Part shown: piece by piece, positions 27,212 to 37,313 of the stretch
How positions within the stretch are numbered: position 1 is the stretch's first letter
Layout of the letters: the number at the start of each line of letters is the position of its first letter
Assembly (NCBI GenBank): GCA_963748075.1
Contig: CAVVHQ010000044.1
Span: 15,364-79,363, forward strand
Reading direction: 5' to 3'
Origin: VRUE01 sp963748075
GTDB lineage: Bacteria > Actinomycetota > Thermoleophilia > Solirubrobacterales > 70-9
DNA length: 64,000 bases
Notes under the pieces: model-generated
Seen by the model: the letters and a program-made list of their open reading frames with translations, nothing else
What the model was told of the DNA's origin: nothing
Database searches by the model: none
Translations under genes and position numbers: made by a program

Positions 27212-27430
27212 GTGACCAGGCAGGGAGAGGACGCGATCGAGCACGGCTTCAAGGAGGGCGACAAGGTCTGGGTGGAGGACGGCGAAGGTCGCCACCATCC
27301 AGGGGTCTTCGTCGGCAACAACGAAGCCTCCGGCTGGTTCGGCGGCGGTCCCAGCGCCTACGTCGTCCACCCCGAGGCGCATCAGGCCGAGGTCGTCTCG
27401 ACCTTCCGCATCACCCCGCGCGAGGAGTAG
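27212..27430 (+). CDS. Small SH3-like/beta-barrel protein, unknown
   Basis: This protein has 72 residues from GTG 27212: IEHGFKEGDKVWVEDGEGRHH, then HPGVFVGNNEASGWFGGGPSAYVVHP and VVSTFRITPREE. The order of short strands (GDKVWV, GVFVG, AYVVHP, VSTFRI) suggests a small beta-barrel such as a Tudor/SH3-like fold. I do not recognise a named family. It precedes the dipeptidase by 36 bp on the same strand. Confidence 0.65.
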   Translation: MTRQGEDAIEHGFKEGDKVWVEDGEGRHHPGVFVGNNEASGWFGGGPSAYVVHPEAHQAEVVSTFRITPREE

Positions 27431-27466
27431 TCACACGCCCCCATATCGGTTAGGCTCGCCTGACCG

Positions 27467-28705
27467 TTGGGGAAGATCGTCGACCTGCATGCCCACTATC
27501 CGATGCACCTGTTCCCGCGAGGCAGGCTGCGGGTCTGGCGGCTGCTCCACTCGCGCCGCGAGCGCCTGCGCCTGCGCGATCGGGTCGGCGCGATCCTGAT
27601 CGACCTGATCGCCAGCCCCGTCGCCAACTACCGGTCGCTGTTCTCCGGCGAGCGGGTGCGGATCGGCTACATGCGGGAGGGCGGGGTCGGGGTCGCGCTG
27701 TCGGTCCTCTACTCGTTCTTCGACGAGGCAGACGCCCTCGCCGACCCGTTGCCCCGGCCCGACTACATCCAGACCGTCCTGGACCAGATCGACACCGTAC
27801 GCAGGGACATCGAGGACAACCACCCGAGCGAGGCCCTCGTCGCGACCAACCCTGCGGACCTCGGCTCGGCGGAGGAGGGCCGGGTCGCCCTGGTCCACTG
27901 CGTCGAGGGCGGCTTTCACCTCGGGCGGACCCCGGAAGCCGTGAGTGAGGCCGTGCAGCTGCTCGCCGGGCGCGGCGTCGCCTACGTCACCCTGGCGCAT
28001 CTGATCTGGCGGGGGGTCGCGACCGACGCGCCGGCGCTCCCGTTCATGACCGACGAGCAGTACCGCAGCTGGCTGCCGCAGCCCGACGAGGGCCTCTCCC
28101 GGCTCGGGCGAGCCGCGGTCGAAGCGATGCACCGCGAACGCGTGCTGATCGATTTCTCGCACATGAGCGAGCGCTCCCTGCACGAGACGCTCGACCTGCT
28201 GGACGAGCTTGATCGGGACCGACCCGACGGGGCTGACCGGTCGCGCCCGACCCCCGTCCTCGCGACGCACACCGGCTACCGCTTCGGCAGCCAGGAATAC
28301 CTGCTCGACCAAGCGGCGATCGAGAGGATCGCCGAGCGCGACGGCGTGATCGGCCTGATCTTCGCCCGCCACCAGCTCGAAGACGGTCCGCCGCCGACCT
28401 CGCGCCGCCGCATGCCGCGACTGTCGAAGCAAAAGCGCTTCGAGGACTCCTTCGCAACGCTCCGCGCCCACATCGACAGGATCTGCGAGATCACCGGAGA
28501 GCACCGCCACGTCGCGATCGGGTCCGACCTCGACGGCTTCATCAAGCCGACCCTCGCCGGCCTCGAGGACATGCGCGACATGGCGCGCCTCGAGCGGGCG
28601 CTCGTCGCACACTACGGCGAGGCGACCGCCAGGGCGATCTGCTCCGAGAACGCGCTGCGCCCGCTCACCACCTACTGGCGCGGCAGCCCCGACGGGTCGG
28701 CGTGA
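27467..28705 (+). CDS. M19-family membrane dipeptidase-like protein
   Basis: This 412-residue renal-dipeptidase-like metallohydrolase has a TIM-barrel fold. Zinc ligands appear as HAHYPMH near the N-terminus, LVHCVEGG, LIDFSHMSE and ATHTGYRFG, and the C-terminal IGSDLDGF is the M19 signature. There is no signal peptide, so it is cytoplasmic. The start is TTG at 27467, giving MGKIVDLHAHYP; nothing better lies before the metal motif. The stop overlaps the next gene by 4 bp. Natural substrates of M19 homologues include dipeptides and other amides, so specificity is open. Confidence 0.87.
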   Translation: MGKIVDLHAHYPMHLFPRGRLRVWRLLHSRRERLRLRDRVGAILIDLIASPVANYRSLFSGERVRIGYMREGGVGVALSVLYSFFDEADALADPLPRPDYIQTVLDQIDTVRRDIEDNHPSEALVATNPADLGSAEEGRVALVHCVEGGFHLGRTPEAVSEAVQLLAGRGVAYVTLAHLIWRGVATDAPALPFMTDEQYRSWLPQPDEGLSRLGRAAVEAMHRERVLIDFSHMSERSLHETLDLLDELDRDRPDGADRSRPTPVLATHTGYRFGSQEYLLDQAAIERIAERDGVIGLIFARHQLEDGPPPTSRRRMPRLSKQKRFEDSFATLRAHIDRICEITGEHRHVAIGSDLDGFIKPTLAGLEDMRDMARLERALVAHYGEATARAICSENALRPLTTYWRGSPDGSA

Positions 28706-29943
28706 TCGGCGGCGCCGGCAGCGCCGCCCTGCTCGAGCGGTTCCAGCCCTGCCTGCGCTACGACTCGGCGGAGGGCTACTTCGCCGACTCGGCCGAACAG
28801 TGGACCGCGAACCCGCACAACAGCCTGCGCACCGCCGGCGGCGAGGTGATCGCCAGCGCCGAGGACGACCTCTCCCTCGACTTCCTGCGAGCCGGCAGCT
28901 ACCCCGGCGGCCGCGCCGTCGCGCCGGACGACAGGATCGAAGCGGCAAGCGACGACTACAGCGATCAGTACCTGAGGCTGAGGCAGGCGAAGCCCGACCT
29001 CCGCAACGTGATCTACGGCCACGCGGTGCGGCGCCACCAGCGGCTCTGGCTCCAGTACTGGTTCTTCTACTTCCTCAACGACTACCAGCTCGCCTGGGGC
29101 ATCGACGTCCACGAGGGGGACTGGGAGATGGTCCAGCTCAGGCTCGACGAGAGCGAGTCGGCGCCGGAGATCGCCGTCTACGCGCAGCATGCCTTCTGCG
29201 AAGTGCGGGCGTGGGACGACGTCACACGCCTCGCCGAAGAGAAGGAAGCGGAAGGGCTGGCGCCCGAGGAGGCAGACCGGGACCGCCCGGCCGTCTACGT
29301 CGGCCGTGGCTCCCACGCGTCCTTCTTCGAGCCCGGCTACCACCCGACCGACTTCTACGACGTCACCGATGGGAAGCGCCGGCCGAAAACCGACGTGCGG
29401 CTGGAGGTCGTCGGCGACGGCAGCCCGGGCTGGGTCGCCTGGCCGGGGCGCTGGGGAGGCTCTCGCACCGGCTACCCCGGCCCGACCGCTCCCTACGCCC
29501 ACGACCAGTGGGACAACCCCGAGAAGCTGATCGAGCACCGGGCCGTCGTCCCCGAGGACGCGCCGGAGCCGGACGAGCCGAGGCTGTGGGCGCGGCGGCG
29601 GCGCAACCGCTTGCTGATCGAGTTCGACTTCTCGCCGATGCCGGCGCCGCCGAAGCGGCTGGTCGCCACCGTGAACTCCCAGGACGAGCGCACCGTTCCG
29701 CCCCGCGTCCACCGGTTCGCGCTGCGCACCGTCGTCCTCGGCAGCCTGCAGACCCGGGTCGAGCTGGACCCGGAGAAGCACTACGACGTCTCGCTCGCGG
29801 TCGTCGACTCTGAAGACAAACCGACCGCCGCCGAGGTCTTCGTCTTTGCCCCCAGCGCCGGCTTTCGCGGCGTGATCCGCCGCCTCGGGGCCGCCGCCGG
29901 GAGGCTGGTCCACTTCTGGCGGATGGCCTTCGGCCGCGCCTGA
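28702..29943 (+). CDS. Vps62/NPP1-like protein
   Basis: This 413-residue protein contains LWLQYWFFYFLNDYQLAWG followed by VHEGDWEMVQLRLD, the pattern of the Vps62/necrosis-inducing-protein-like fold, and later VYVGRGSHASFFEPGYH. The HEGDWE segment matches the metal-binding HxxDWE-type motif of NPP1 proteins. No signal peptide is evident. The C-terminal third is beta-rich. GTG 28702 overlaps the dipeptidase stop, so the two are co-translated. Function is unknown; a soluble metal-binding lectin or hydrolase is possible. Confidence 0.65.
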   Translation: MIGGAGSAALLERFQPCLRYDSAEGYFADSAEQWTANPHNSLRTAGGEVIASAEDDLSLDFLRAGSYPGGRAVAPDDRIEAASDDYSDQYLRLRQAKPDLRNVIYGHAVRRHQRLWLQYWFFYFLNDYQLAWGIDVHEGDWEMVQLRLDESESAPEIAVYAQHAFCEVRAWDDVTRLAEEKEAEGLAPEEADRDRPAVYVGRGSHASFFEPGYHPTDFYDVTDGKRRPKTDVRLEVVGDGSPGWVAWPGRWGGSRTGYPGPTAPYAHDQWDNPEKLIEHRAVVPEDAPEPDEPRLWARRRRNRLLIEFDFSPMPAPPKRLVATVNSQDERTVPPRVHRFALRTVVLGSLQTRVELDPEKHYDVSLAVVDSEDKPTAAEVFVFAPSAGFRGVIRRLGAAAGRLVHFWRMAFGRA

Positions 29944-29946
29944 GGG

Positions 29947-30978
29947 TCAGGGCCCCCCGGGGCCGAAGGCGTCGATCAGGCGGCTCTGGTACTCGGTCAG
30001 CTCCTCGGGGGAGATGAAGTAGGTCGGCGGGGTGAGGAAGAGGCCGTCGGCCCGTTCGGCGGTCGCCTCGACCCGGGCGCGAACCTTGTCGAGGGGACCG
30101 GCGGCGCAGTAGACGTCGACCATCTCGTCGCTGATCGCCGCCGGGACGGCGGCCAGGTCGCCGCGGCGGAAGGCCTCGCCCGCGGCGACGGCGTTGTCGG
30201 CGAAGCCGTGCATCTCCCAGAGCGGCATGTAGGTCCTCACGGTGGCGTAGAAGGCGATCGTGCGGCGGGCCAGGTCGACCGCCCGCGCCTCGTCGTCGTC
30301 GATCGCGCAGCAGACGGTCGGCAGGTAGTCGAAGTCCCCGCGCTCGCGGCCGGAGCGGCGCAGCCCCTGCTCGAAGGAGGCGACGACCACCTCGTCGATC
30401 CAGCGCAGGCTCTGGATCGGGTGGCCGATCAGACCGTCGGCGACGTCCCCCGCCATCCGGCACATGCCTCCCTGCACGCCGGCGGTGTAGATCGGCACCA
30501 CCTCGCGCGGCGCCGGGTGGGGCCGCACCCAGCCCTTGATGTCGATGTCGTAGTACTCGCCCGCGAAGCGGATCGGCTCCCCGGCCCCGGCCTGGTGCAT
30601 GATCAGCCGCGTCGCCTCGACCGCCTCGCGGAGGTGCGGCGCCGGGCGGCCGTAGGAGGCGTTGTGCCAGGTTTCGTTGAGGCGCTTGACCCCGGAGCCG
30701 AGGCCGAGGCGGAAGCGCCCACCCGACATCTCGTCGACGTCGAGCGCCGAGACGGCGAGGATGAAGGGGCTGCGGGTGAAGGCCCAGGCGATCCCGGTGG
30801 CGATGCCGATCCTCTCGGTCCGCCCTGCTAGGTAGGCGGCCTGGGTCATCGAGGAGCGGAACAGCTCCGGCGCCCAGACGCACTCGACGCCGGCCGCCTC
30901 TGCCCGCTCCGCCTCCGCCTCGAGGTCGGCGACCGTCATGCCGATCGCGGCGACCGAGATGCGGTCGAGTGCGCCCAT
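29947..30978 (-). CDS. LLM-class (F420-dependent-type) oxidoreductase
   Basis: This 343-residue luciferase-like TIM-barrel protein is of the F420- or flavin-dependent type. It contains ECVWAPELFRS, TERIGIATGIAWAFTRSPF, RFRLGLGSGVKRLNETWHN and VVPIYTAGVQGGMCRMAGDVADGL. Actinobacterial relatives often use coenzyme F420 and sit in lipid or steroid degradation clusters. Here it lies just downstream of two acyl-CoA dehydrogenase genes on the same strand. ATG 30978 is the start. Substrate unknown. Confidence 0.9.
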   Translation of the reverse strand: MGALDRISVAAIGMTVADLEAEAERAEAAGVECVWAPELFRSSMTQAAYLAGRTERIGIATGIAWAFTRSPFILAVSALDVDEMSGGRFRLGLGSGVKRLNETWHNASYGRPAPHLREAVEATRLIMHQAGAGEPIRFAGEYYDIDIKGWVRPHPAPREVVPIYTAGVQGGMCRMAGDVADGLIGHPIQSLRWIDEVVVASFEQGLRRSGRERGDFDYLPTVCCAIDDDEARAVDLARRTIAFYATVRTYMPLWEMHGFADNAVAAGEAFRRGDLAAVPAAISDEMVDVYCAAGPLDKVRARVEATAERADGLFLTPPTYFISPEELTEYQSRLIDAFGPGGP

Positions 30979-31000
30979 CGCCCGGCCGATGCCTCCCGCC

Positions 31001-32125
31001 TCAGGCGGGAACCGGCGCACCCGCCTCGGCGAGGACGAGGTCGGCGACCCGCTCGCGGTGCCAGCGGGCGTCGCCGAAGGTTGCCGCGTTCGCCTTGCCG
31101 CGCTTCAGGAAGAAGTGGAGGTCGTGCTCCCAGGTGAAGCCGATCCCGCCGTGCACCTGGATCGAAGCGTCGGGGACGCGCCAGCCGGCGTCGGAGGCGT
31201 AGGCCTTCGCCATCGAGGCGGCCAGCGGCAGCGACTCCGGCTCGGCGTCGGCGGCCCAGGCGGCACCGTAGACGGCCGAGCGCGAGTTCTCGGTCTCGAG
31301 CAGCATCTGCGCGCAGCGGTGGGAGACCGCCTGGTAGGCGCCGATCGGCCGACCGAACTGCTGGCGGTCCTTGGCGTACTCCACCGCCATCTCCATCGTC
31401 CGCTGGGCGACGCCGGTCGACTCGGCGGCGACCGCCGTGCAGGCCCGCCAGAGCACCGGCAGGTACTCCTCCTGCACGCCGTCGAGCGTCGCCTCGGGGC
31501 CGACCCGGACGCCGTCGAAGCTGACCGAGTAGAGGCGGCGAGTGGGGTCGATCGACTTCTCGGCACTGACGCTGAGCCCGGCGGCCCCGCGCTCGACCAC
31601 GTGGCGACGGCCGTCGGCGGTGGCGACGAGGAGGAAGTCGGCAGCGGCTGCGTCCATCACCAGCACCTTCTCGCCGTCGAGGACGACTCCGTCCCCGTCG
31701 GCCCTGGCCTGCATCTCGAAGCCGCCGATAGAGGCGGTGGTGCCGGCGTCGAAGAGGGCCGGCGTGCCGCGCGCCTCTCCACCGGCCAGCGGGCGCAGCC
31801 AGCGCTCGCGCTGCTCGTCGCTGCCGTTCGCGGCCAGCGCCAGACCGGCAACGGTGGTCGAAAGCAGCGGCGAGGGCGCCAGCGCGAAGCCCATCTCCTC
31901 GAAGAGGACGGCGAGGTCGACGATGCCGAGCCCCTGTCCTCCCCACTCCTCCGGCAGCGCCAGGCCCGGCCAGCCGAGCTCGGCCATCTCCTCCCAATCG
32001 GACTGCTCGAAGCCGTGCTCGCTCTCGGCCAGCTCGCGGATCCGCTCCGACTTGTAGCGGGCGGCGAGGAACTCGCGCGCGGTCGAGCGGATCGCCTGCT
32101 GCTCGTCGGTCAAGTCGAAGTACAT
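31001..32125 (-). CDS. Acyl-CoA dehydrogenase, FadE-like subunit (second of a pair)
   Basis: This 374-residue acyl-CoA dehydrogenase family protein starts MYFDLTDEQQAIRSTAREFL. It has GWPGLALPEEWGGQGLG, AVEYAKDRQQFGRPIGAYQAVSH, and ends IQVHGGIGFTWEHDLHFFLKR. The C-terminal catalytic region differs from the gene upstream. Side-by-side dissimilar FadE genes 12 bp apart are the pattern of the alpha2beta2 dehydrogenases of steroid side-chain and CoA-thioester catabolism in actinobacteria (FadE26/27, FadE28/29). Heteromer formation is inference. Confidence 0.9.
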   Translation of the reverse strand: MYFDLTDEQQAIRSTAREFLAARYKSERIRELAESEHGFEQSDWEEMAELGWPGLALPEEWGGQGLGIVDLAVLFEEMGFALAPSPLLSTTVAGLALAANGSDEQRERWLRPLAGGEARGTPALFDAGTTASIGGFEMQARADGDGVVLDGEKVLVMDAAAADFLLVATADGRRHVVERGAAGLSVSAEKSIDPTRRLYSVSFDGVRVGPEATLDGVQEEYLPVLWRACTAVAAESTGVAQRTMEMAVEYAKDRQQFGRPIGAYQAVSHRCAQMLLETENSRSAVYGAAWAADAEPESLPLAASMAKAYASDAGWRVPDASIQVHGGIGFTWEHDLHFFLKRGKANAATFGDARWHRERVADLVLAEAGAPVPA

Positions 32126-32137
32126 GGGCGAGGGTCC

Positions 32138-33313
32138 CTAACGCAGCCTCGGCAGGCCGAGCACCCGCTCGGCGATGATGTTCCTGAGGATGTCGGTGGT
32201 GCCGCCCTCGATCGAGTTGGCGCGGGAGCGCAGGAAGCCGTACTGCCAGGCGCCGCCCGCGACGGCGTGCTCGGCGCCGCGATCGAGCGGCGCGTAGGCG
32301 CCCTCGATGTCGAGCGCCAGCTCGGCGATCCGCTGGTTGATGTCGGCCCACTGCCACTTGCCCAGCGAGCCCTCCGGTCCCGGGACGCCCGACTGCATCG
32401 TCTTGGTCAGGCCGCGGTAGGCGTTGAGTCGCATCGTCTCCGCCTCGATCTGCAGCTGGGCGATTCGCTGCCGATAGACAGGGTCCTCGGCCGCCGTGCC
32501 GCCGTCGATGCGGGTCTCGCCGGCCAGCTCGCCGAGCCGCTTGAGGCCGTTGGCGATCTGCGAGATCGCGCCGAAGGCGAGGCCGGCGCGCTCGTTCATC
32601 AACGTCGTTATCGCGACCGACCAGCCGTTGCCGACGCCGCCGACCACGTTCGCGTCGGGGATCCGCGCCTCCTCGATGAAGACCTCGTTGAACTCGCCCT
32701 CGCCGGTGATCTGGACCAGCGGCTTGGCCTCCACGCCCGGCTGCTCCATGTCCATCAGGAAGTAGGTAAGCCCCTGGTGCTTGGGGGCGTCGGGGTCGGT
32801 GCGAGCGACCAGCATGCACCACTTGGCGTACTGGGCGAAGGTGGTCCAGACCTTCTGCCCGGTGACCACCCATTCGTCGCCGTCCTTGACCGCCTTCGTC
32901 TTCAGCGAGGCGAGGTCGGAGCCCGACTCGGGCTCGGAGAAGCCCTGGCACCAGATCTCCTCGGCAGTGAGGATCGGCTCCAGGTAGCGCTGCTTCTGCT
33001 CGTCCGTGCCGTGGGCGATCACGACCGGGCCGCCCATCGCCAGGCCGAGCACGTTGGCCGGGCTCGGCGCCTCCTGGCGCGCCGCCTCGCCGACGAAGAT
33101 CGCCTGCTCGATCAGCGTCGCGCCGCGGCCGCCGTACTCCTTCGGCCACGAGATCCCCGCCCATCCCGCCTCGTGCAGCTTGCGCTGCCACTCGCGGCGG
33201 AAGGCCATCACCTCCTCCAGGCCCTCCGGCTCGGGCCCCGGATGGTTCTCCTCCAGCCAGGCGCGGACCTCGTCGCGGAACTCGCGCTCGGCGGGAGAGA
33301 GGCTGAGGTCCAT
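32138..33313 (-). CDS. Acyl-CoA dehydrogenase, FadE-like subunit (first of a pair)
   Basis: This 391-residue FAD enzyme starts at ATG 33313 (MDLSLSPAEREFRDEVRAWLEEN). It shows GISWPKEYGGRGATLIEQAIF, WCQGFSEPESGSDLASLKT, TGQKVWTTFAQYAKWCML and the C-terminal SIEGGTTDILRNIIAERVLGLPR, typical of the FadE28-like branch. The following gene encodes a second FadE, and an LLM oxidoreductase comes after, probably as one operon. The pair may act on a branched or ring-bearing acyl-CoA; that specificity is inferred. Confidence 0.92.
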   Translation of the reverse strand: MDLSLSPAEREFRDEVRAWLEENHPGPEPEGLEEVMAFRREWQRKLHEAGWAGISWPKEYGGRGATLIEQAIFVGEAARQEAPSPANVLGLAMGGPVVIAHGTDEQKQRYLEPILTAEEIWCQGFSEPESGSDLASLKTKAVKDGDEWVVTGQKVWTTFAQYAKWCMLVARTDPDAPKHQGLTYFLMDMEQPGVEAKPLVQITGEGEFNEVFIEEARIPDANVVGGVGNGWSVAITTLMNERAGLAFGAISQIANGLKRLGELAGETRIDGGTAAEDPVYRQRIAQLQIEAETMRLNAYRGLTKTMQSGVPGPEGSLGKWQWADINQRIAELALDIEGAYAPLDRGAEHAVAGGAWQYGFLRSRANSIEGGTTDILRNIIAERVLGLPRLR

Positions 33314-34061
33314 CGGAAGCGCAGCATAGCGGCAGACTGGCCAGGCAGCCAGGCGTGCCTGAGGGCTCGGCGCCGTCAGGCTTTGAGAGACCGCTGGCAA
33401 TCTGGTCAGCTTCTGCGACGGCGCCGCCTATTCCGGCGACCGTGGTGATGCAGCGCGAATTCCGATCAGGCGGGCTGCGTTTCGATGCCCTCGTCGGCAG
33501 GCGCCCTTCTCGAACGCGAGCGAGGATCTGGGCATCGGCCTGGTGCGAATAGCAAGGCGCCGCGTGAGGAGGATGCTGAGCTGCTACAAGCCAGCCGTGC
33601 GTTGCGAGTGCGAAGCTCACGGCTACGTCATGCCTTCAGCGCTTAGAGAGCAGTTGCTCTCGCCGCTCACGACGGCGATCGTGATAACGAACATGTGGAT
33701 TGTGCGTATCACCGCCATTTGAGGCCGGGAGATCGCGAAACTCGCACACTGCTCGGGACCTTTTCGCAGATCGCGATCTGCCCTTCTTGAAAAAACTCGG
33801 CCACGGTCAGCAGGCGGGATCTACCTGAGCGCCGCTGGTTGCCGAAGCACGTCGAGACCAATCCGATGCGCTCAGGACTATGCGAGTGCAGTATCGCGAT
33901 TTGCGCGCCCGATCAGATTCGCTCTATTAAGATTCCTAGTCGCTTGAGGCTGCTCGCAGCAGCACATCGTATAGTCAAATCGAGTCTGCGAGTCAAAGCA
34001 GCTCCATCTCGATACAGCAGGGCTCATGGCGACAGGCGGGCACGTCCCGCGCGGTGGAGGT
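33314..34061. other. Gene-poor 748-bp region of lower G+C
   Basis: I see no convincing gene here. The composition drops visibly in 33600-34020 (AT-rich runs such as CTATTAAGATTCC and TTGAAAAAACTC), and stop codons are frequent in all frames. A minus-strand stretch near 33390-33480 reads TTVAGIGGAVAEADQIASG, faintly like the C-terminal GIG motif of IS110-type transposases, but it is too short to call. It separates the fadE operon from the HD/GlxA pair and looks like a decayed or recently acquired segment. Confidence 0.6.
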
Positions 34062-34835
34062 TCAGCCGGCGCGATCGAGGGCGCGCCAGGGGCCGGTCTT
34101 CAGCGCCGGGCCGAAGCCGGCGTCGAACAGGGCGCCGGCGCGGCAGCCGCGGACCCGCCGCCCGTGCGTGCGCAGCAGCGTTTCGCCGCGAATCGTGAAC
34201 CCGTGCCGTGGATGGCGCTCGAAGGTGCGCCGGATGCCGGCGTGGTCGAGCTCCCAGCCGCGCAGGCCGAGCACGTCGACCAGGATGCCGTCGTGGGCGA
34301 GGTGCTGGACGGCGCCGCGCTCGGGCGGAACCGTGGGGTTGAGATGCAGGGTGATCGCGTCGAGGACGTCGTGGCGCGTCGCCTCCGGAAGCGGCGAGCC
34401 GTCGAGCACCTGCGCGGCCGTCTCCGCCCCGGCGACCGTGAAGCAGCGATCGCTGAGCGCCTCCATCGTCGGGAAGGCGATGTCATGGAGCATGGTCGCC
34501 GCGAAGAGCGCCTCCTCGTCGCACTCGAGCCCCTCGACCTCGCCGAGGGCGCGGGCGAAGATGTAGGAGCGGTAGCTGTGCTCGAGGACGGTCGGCTCCA
34601 GCTCGGCGCAGGCCTCGACCACCTCGCGGGCGAAGGGCGTGTCGGGCGGGGTGAGCCGCGAGGGGTCGGGGCCAGAGCCCCTCAGACCTGCCCGGCCCGC
34701 CAGCAGCCGCGGCAGCGCCCGCGTCGTCGTCAACACGACAGCGGCGATGAACCGCGCTCGCTCGCCGCGGCCGAGGATCCCGTTGGTCCGCCGGCTCCAC
34801 TCGATCGTCCCGATCTCACCGAGCAGAGCGCTCAT
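34062..34835 (-). CDS. HD-domain protein (putative phosphohydrolase)
   Basis: This protein has 257 residues from ATG 34835. The metal-binding HD signature is seen as LEHSYRSYIFARAL followed by LFAATMLHDIAFP. A later DAITLHLNPTVPPERGAVQHLAHDGILVDVLG completes the pattern of a cyanamide hydratase-like HD family. It is coupled by a 4-bp overlap to the GlxA regulator upstream, which may control it. The substrate cannot be read from sequence. Confidence 0.85.
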   Translation of the reverse strand: MSALLGEIGTIEWSRRTNGILGRGERARFIAAVVLTTTRALPRLLAGRAGLRGSGPDPSRLTPPDTPFAREVVEACAELEPTVLEHSYRSYIFARALGEVEGLECDEEALFAATMLHDIAFPTMEALSDRCFTVAGAETAAQVLDGSPLPEATRHDVLDAITLHLNPTVPPERGAVQHLAHDGILVDVLGLRGWELDHAGIRRTFERHPRHGFTIRGETLLRTHGRRVRGCRAGALFDAGFGPALKTGPWRALDRAG

Positions 34836-35827
34836 GCTGCCTCCGTCATCACGTCGACCGCGGCGGCGCCGAAGCGCTGCCGGTACTCGCCCGGGCCGAT
34901 CCCGAGCACGCGCCGGAAGGCGCGGCGCATCGTCTCGGCGCTGCCGAAGCCGCAAAGCTCGGCCACGGCGTCGACCGAGGAGCGGCCGCTCTCGAGCAGG
35001 TCGCGCGCCGCCTCGACCCGGACCCGCTCGACGAAGCGGGCGGGCGTCGTGCGAGCCTCGCGACCGAAGAGCCGCGTCACCTGGCGCTCCGAGAGCGCTG
35101 CACGCTCGGCCAGCGCCGGAACGCGATGGTCGCCGGCCGGGTCGGCGACGATGCCGTCGACGAGAGCCCGGATCGGCGACTCGGCCGGGACCGGCGCGCC
35201 GAGCCGCTGCGAGAACTGCGACTGGCCGCCCGGGCGCTGGAGGAAGACGACGAGCCAGCGGGCGACGGTGCGCGCGACCTCGGGCCCGTGGTCCTCCTCG
35301 ACGAGGGCGAGGGCGAGGTCGATCCCGGCGGTGACGCCGGCGGAGGTGATCACGGAGCCGTCGCGGACGAAGATCCGGTCGGGCTCGACGCTCAGCGCCG
35401 GGAAGCGCCGGGCAAGGTCATCGCACCCGGCCCAGTGGGTGGTGACGCGTCGCCCGTCGAGCAGGCCGGCCGCGGCGAGCAGGAAGGCGCCGCCGCAGAC
35501 CGAGCCGAAGCGGCGCGCGCCGGCGGCGACCCGCGGCAGCTCGGCGACGAGCTCGGAATCCTCGAGGGCCACCCGCCCGCGCCCGCCCGGGACCAGCAGC
35601 GTGTCGATGCCGTTCGGGTCGAGCTCGGCGAGGTCGGCGTCCGGCTCGATCCCCATCCCCGAGGAGGCGCGCACCCGGCCGCCCCCCGCGCTGGCGATCG
35701 TCAGCGCGTAGCCGGGTCCCCCGTCACCGGCGGCGACGACGCGCGACGCCGCGTCGAAGACGTCGGCCGGGCCGGCGATGTCGAGCAGCTGCAAGCCCTC
35801 GAAGGCACCCAAGACCATCTGTCGCAT
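34832..35827 (-). CDS. GlxA-family AraC-type regulator with DJ-1/PfpI domain
   Basis: This 331-residue protein has a DJ-1/PfpI-like domain (about 1-185; LLDIAGPADVFDAA, LLVPGGRGR, FGSVCGGAFLLAAAGLLDGR with the nucleophile-elbow cysteine, and VITSAGVTAGIDLALALV). A C-terminal AraC pair of helix-turn-helices follows (ALSERQVTRLFGREARTTPARFVERVRVEAARDLL, VAELCGFGSAETMRRAFRR). This layout defines the GlxA/FtrA-type cytoplasmic regulators. It is the first gene of a pair with the HD protein. Confidence 0.93.
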   Translation of the reverse strand: MRQMVLGAFEGLQLLDIAGPADVFDAASRVVAAGDGGPGYALTIASAGGGRVRASSGMGIEPDADLAELDPNGIDTLLVPGGRGRVALEDSELVAELPRVAAGARRFGSVCGGAFLLAAAGLLDGRRVTTHWAGCDDLARRFPALSVEPDRIFVRDGSVITSAGVTAGIDLALALVEEDHGPEVARTVARWLVVFLQRPGGQSQFSQRLGAPVPAESPIRALVDGIVADPAGDHRVPALAERAALSERQVTRLFGREARTTPARFVERVRVEAARDLLESGRSSVDAVAELCGFGSAETMRRAFRRVLGIGPGEYRQRFGAAAVDVMTEAA

Positions 35828-35896
35828 GCCGCGATTCTGGTCGGTCGCAGCAATGTCTGCAAGGACATATACCCCACAAATTCAGACATATTCCGA

Positions 35897-35994
35897 TCTG
35901 AGGTCGCCTGGCCATGCAGATCAAGGAAGCAGGGAGCGTGGCGTGCTCCGCACGCGAGCGACCGATGACGCAGATATGCGCCGGCCAGGCGGCC

Positions 35995-35999
<5 letters not shown>
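35897..35999. repeat. Palindromic element family I, copy C
   Basis: The 51-nt core is at 35921-35971, in the same orientation as copy B, with central hairpin GCGTG/CTCCG/CACGC. The locus-specific arms are 17 bp each with one mismatch (35897-35913 and 35983-35999). The right arm overlaps the last codons of the thiolase gene. Confidence 0.77.
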
Positions 36000-37179
<1,180 letters not shown>

Positions 37180-37244
37180 CGAAAGCCTCCGTTCGTCTCG
37201 TATCCGCCGGATGCGGTCGCGCCGTTCCACTTCAAGATAGCCGA

Positions 37245-37260
37245 TTGACTGGTCAGTCAG
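37245..37260. promoter_or_regulatory. TetR-type operator palindrome between divergent beta-oxidation genes
   Basis: TTGACTGGTCAGTCAG differs in one end base from the perfect palindrome at 24159-24174. It lies 66 bp from the thiolase start and 54 bp from the hydroxyacyl-CoA dehydrogenase start, placed to control both directions. Confidence 0.72.
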
Positions 37261-37313
37261 CCAGGGATGCCGCACCGCACGAGCAGCCGAGGGATTGATA
37301 GGAACCCGTCTTG

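Noticed and set aside
33390..33480. Remnant of an IS110-type transposase
   Set aside because: Only a short GIG-like segment is visible, without DEDD or other transposase motifs; it is too weak to annotate.
30936..33620. Long minus-strand frame of 894 codons spanning both FadE genes
   Set aside because: It is an alternative-frame shadow rich in Arg and Ala; the two FadE frames carry all family motifs.
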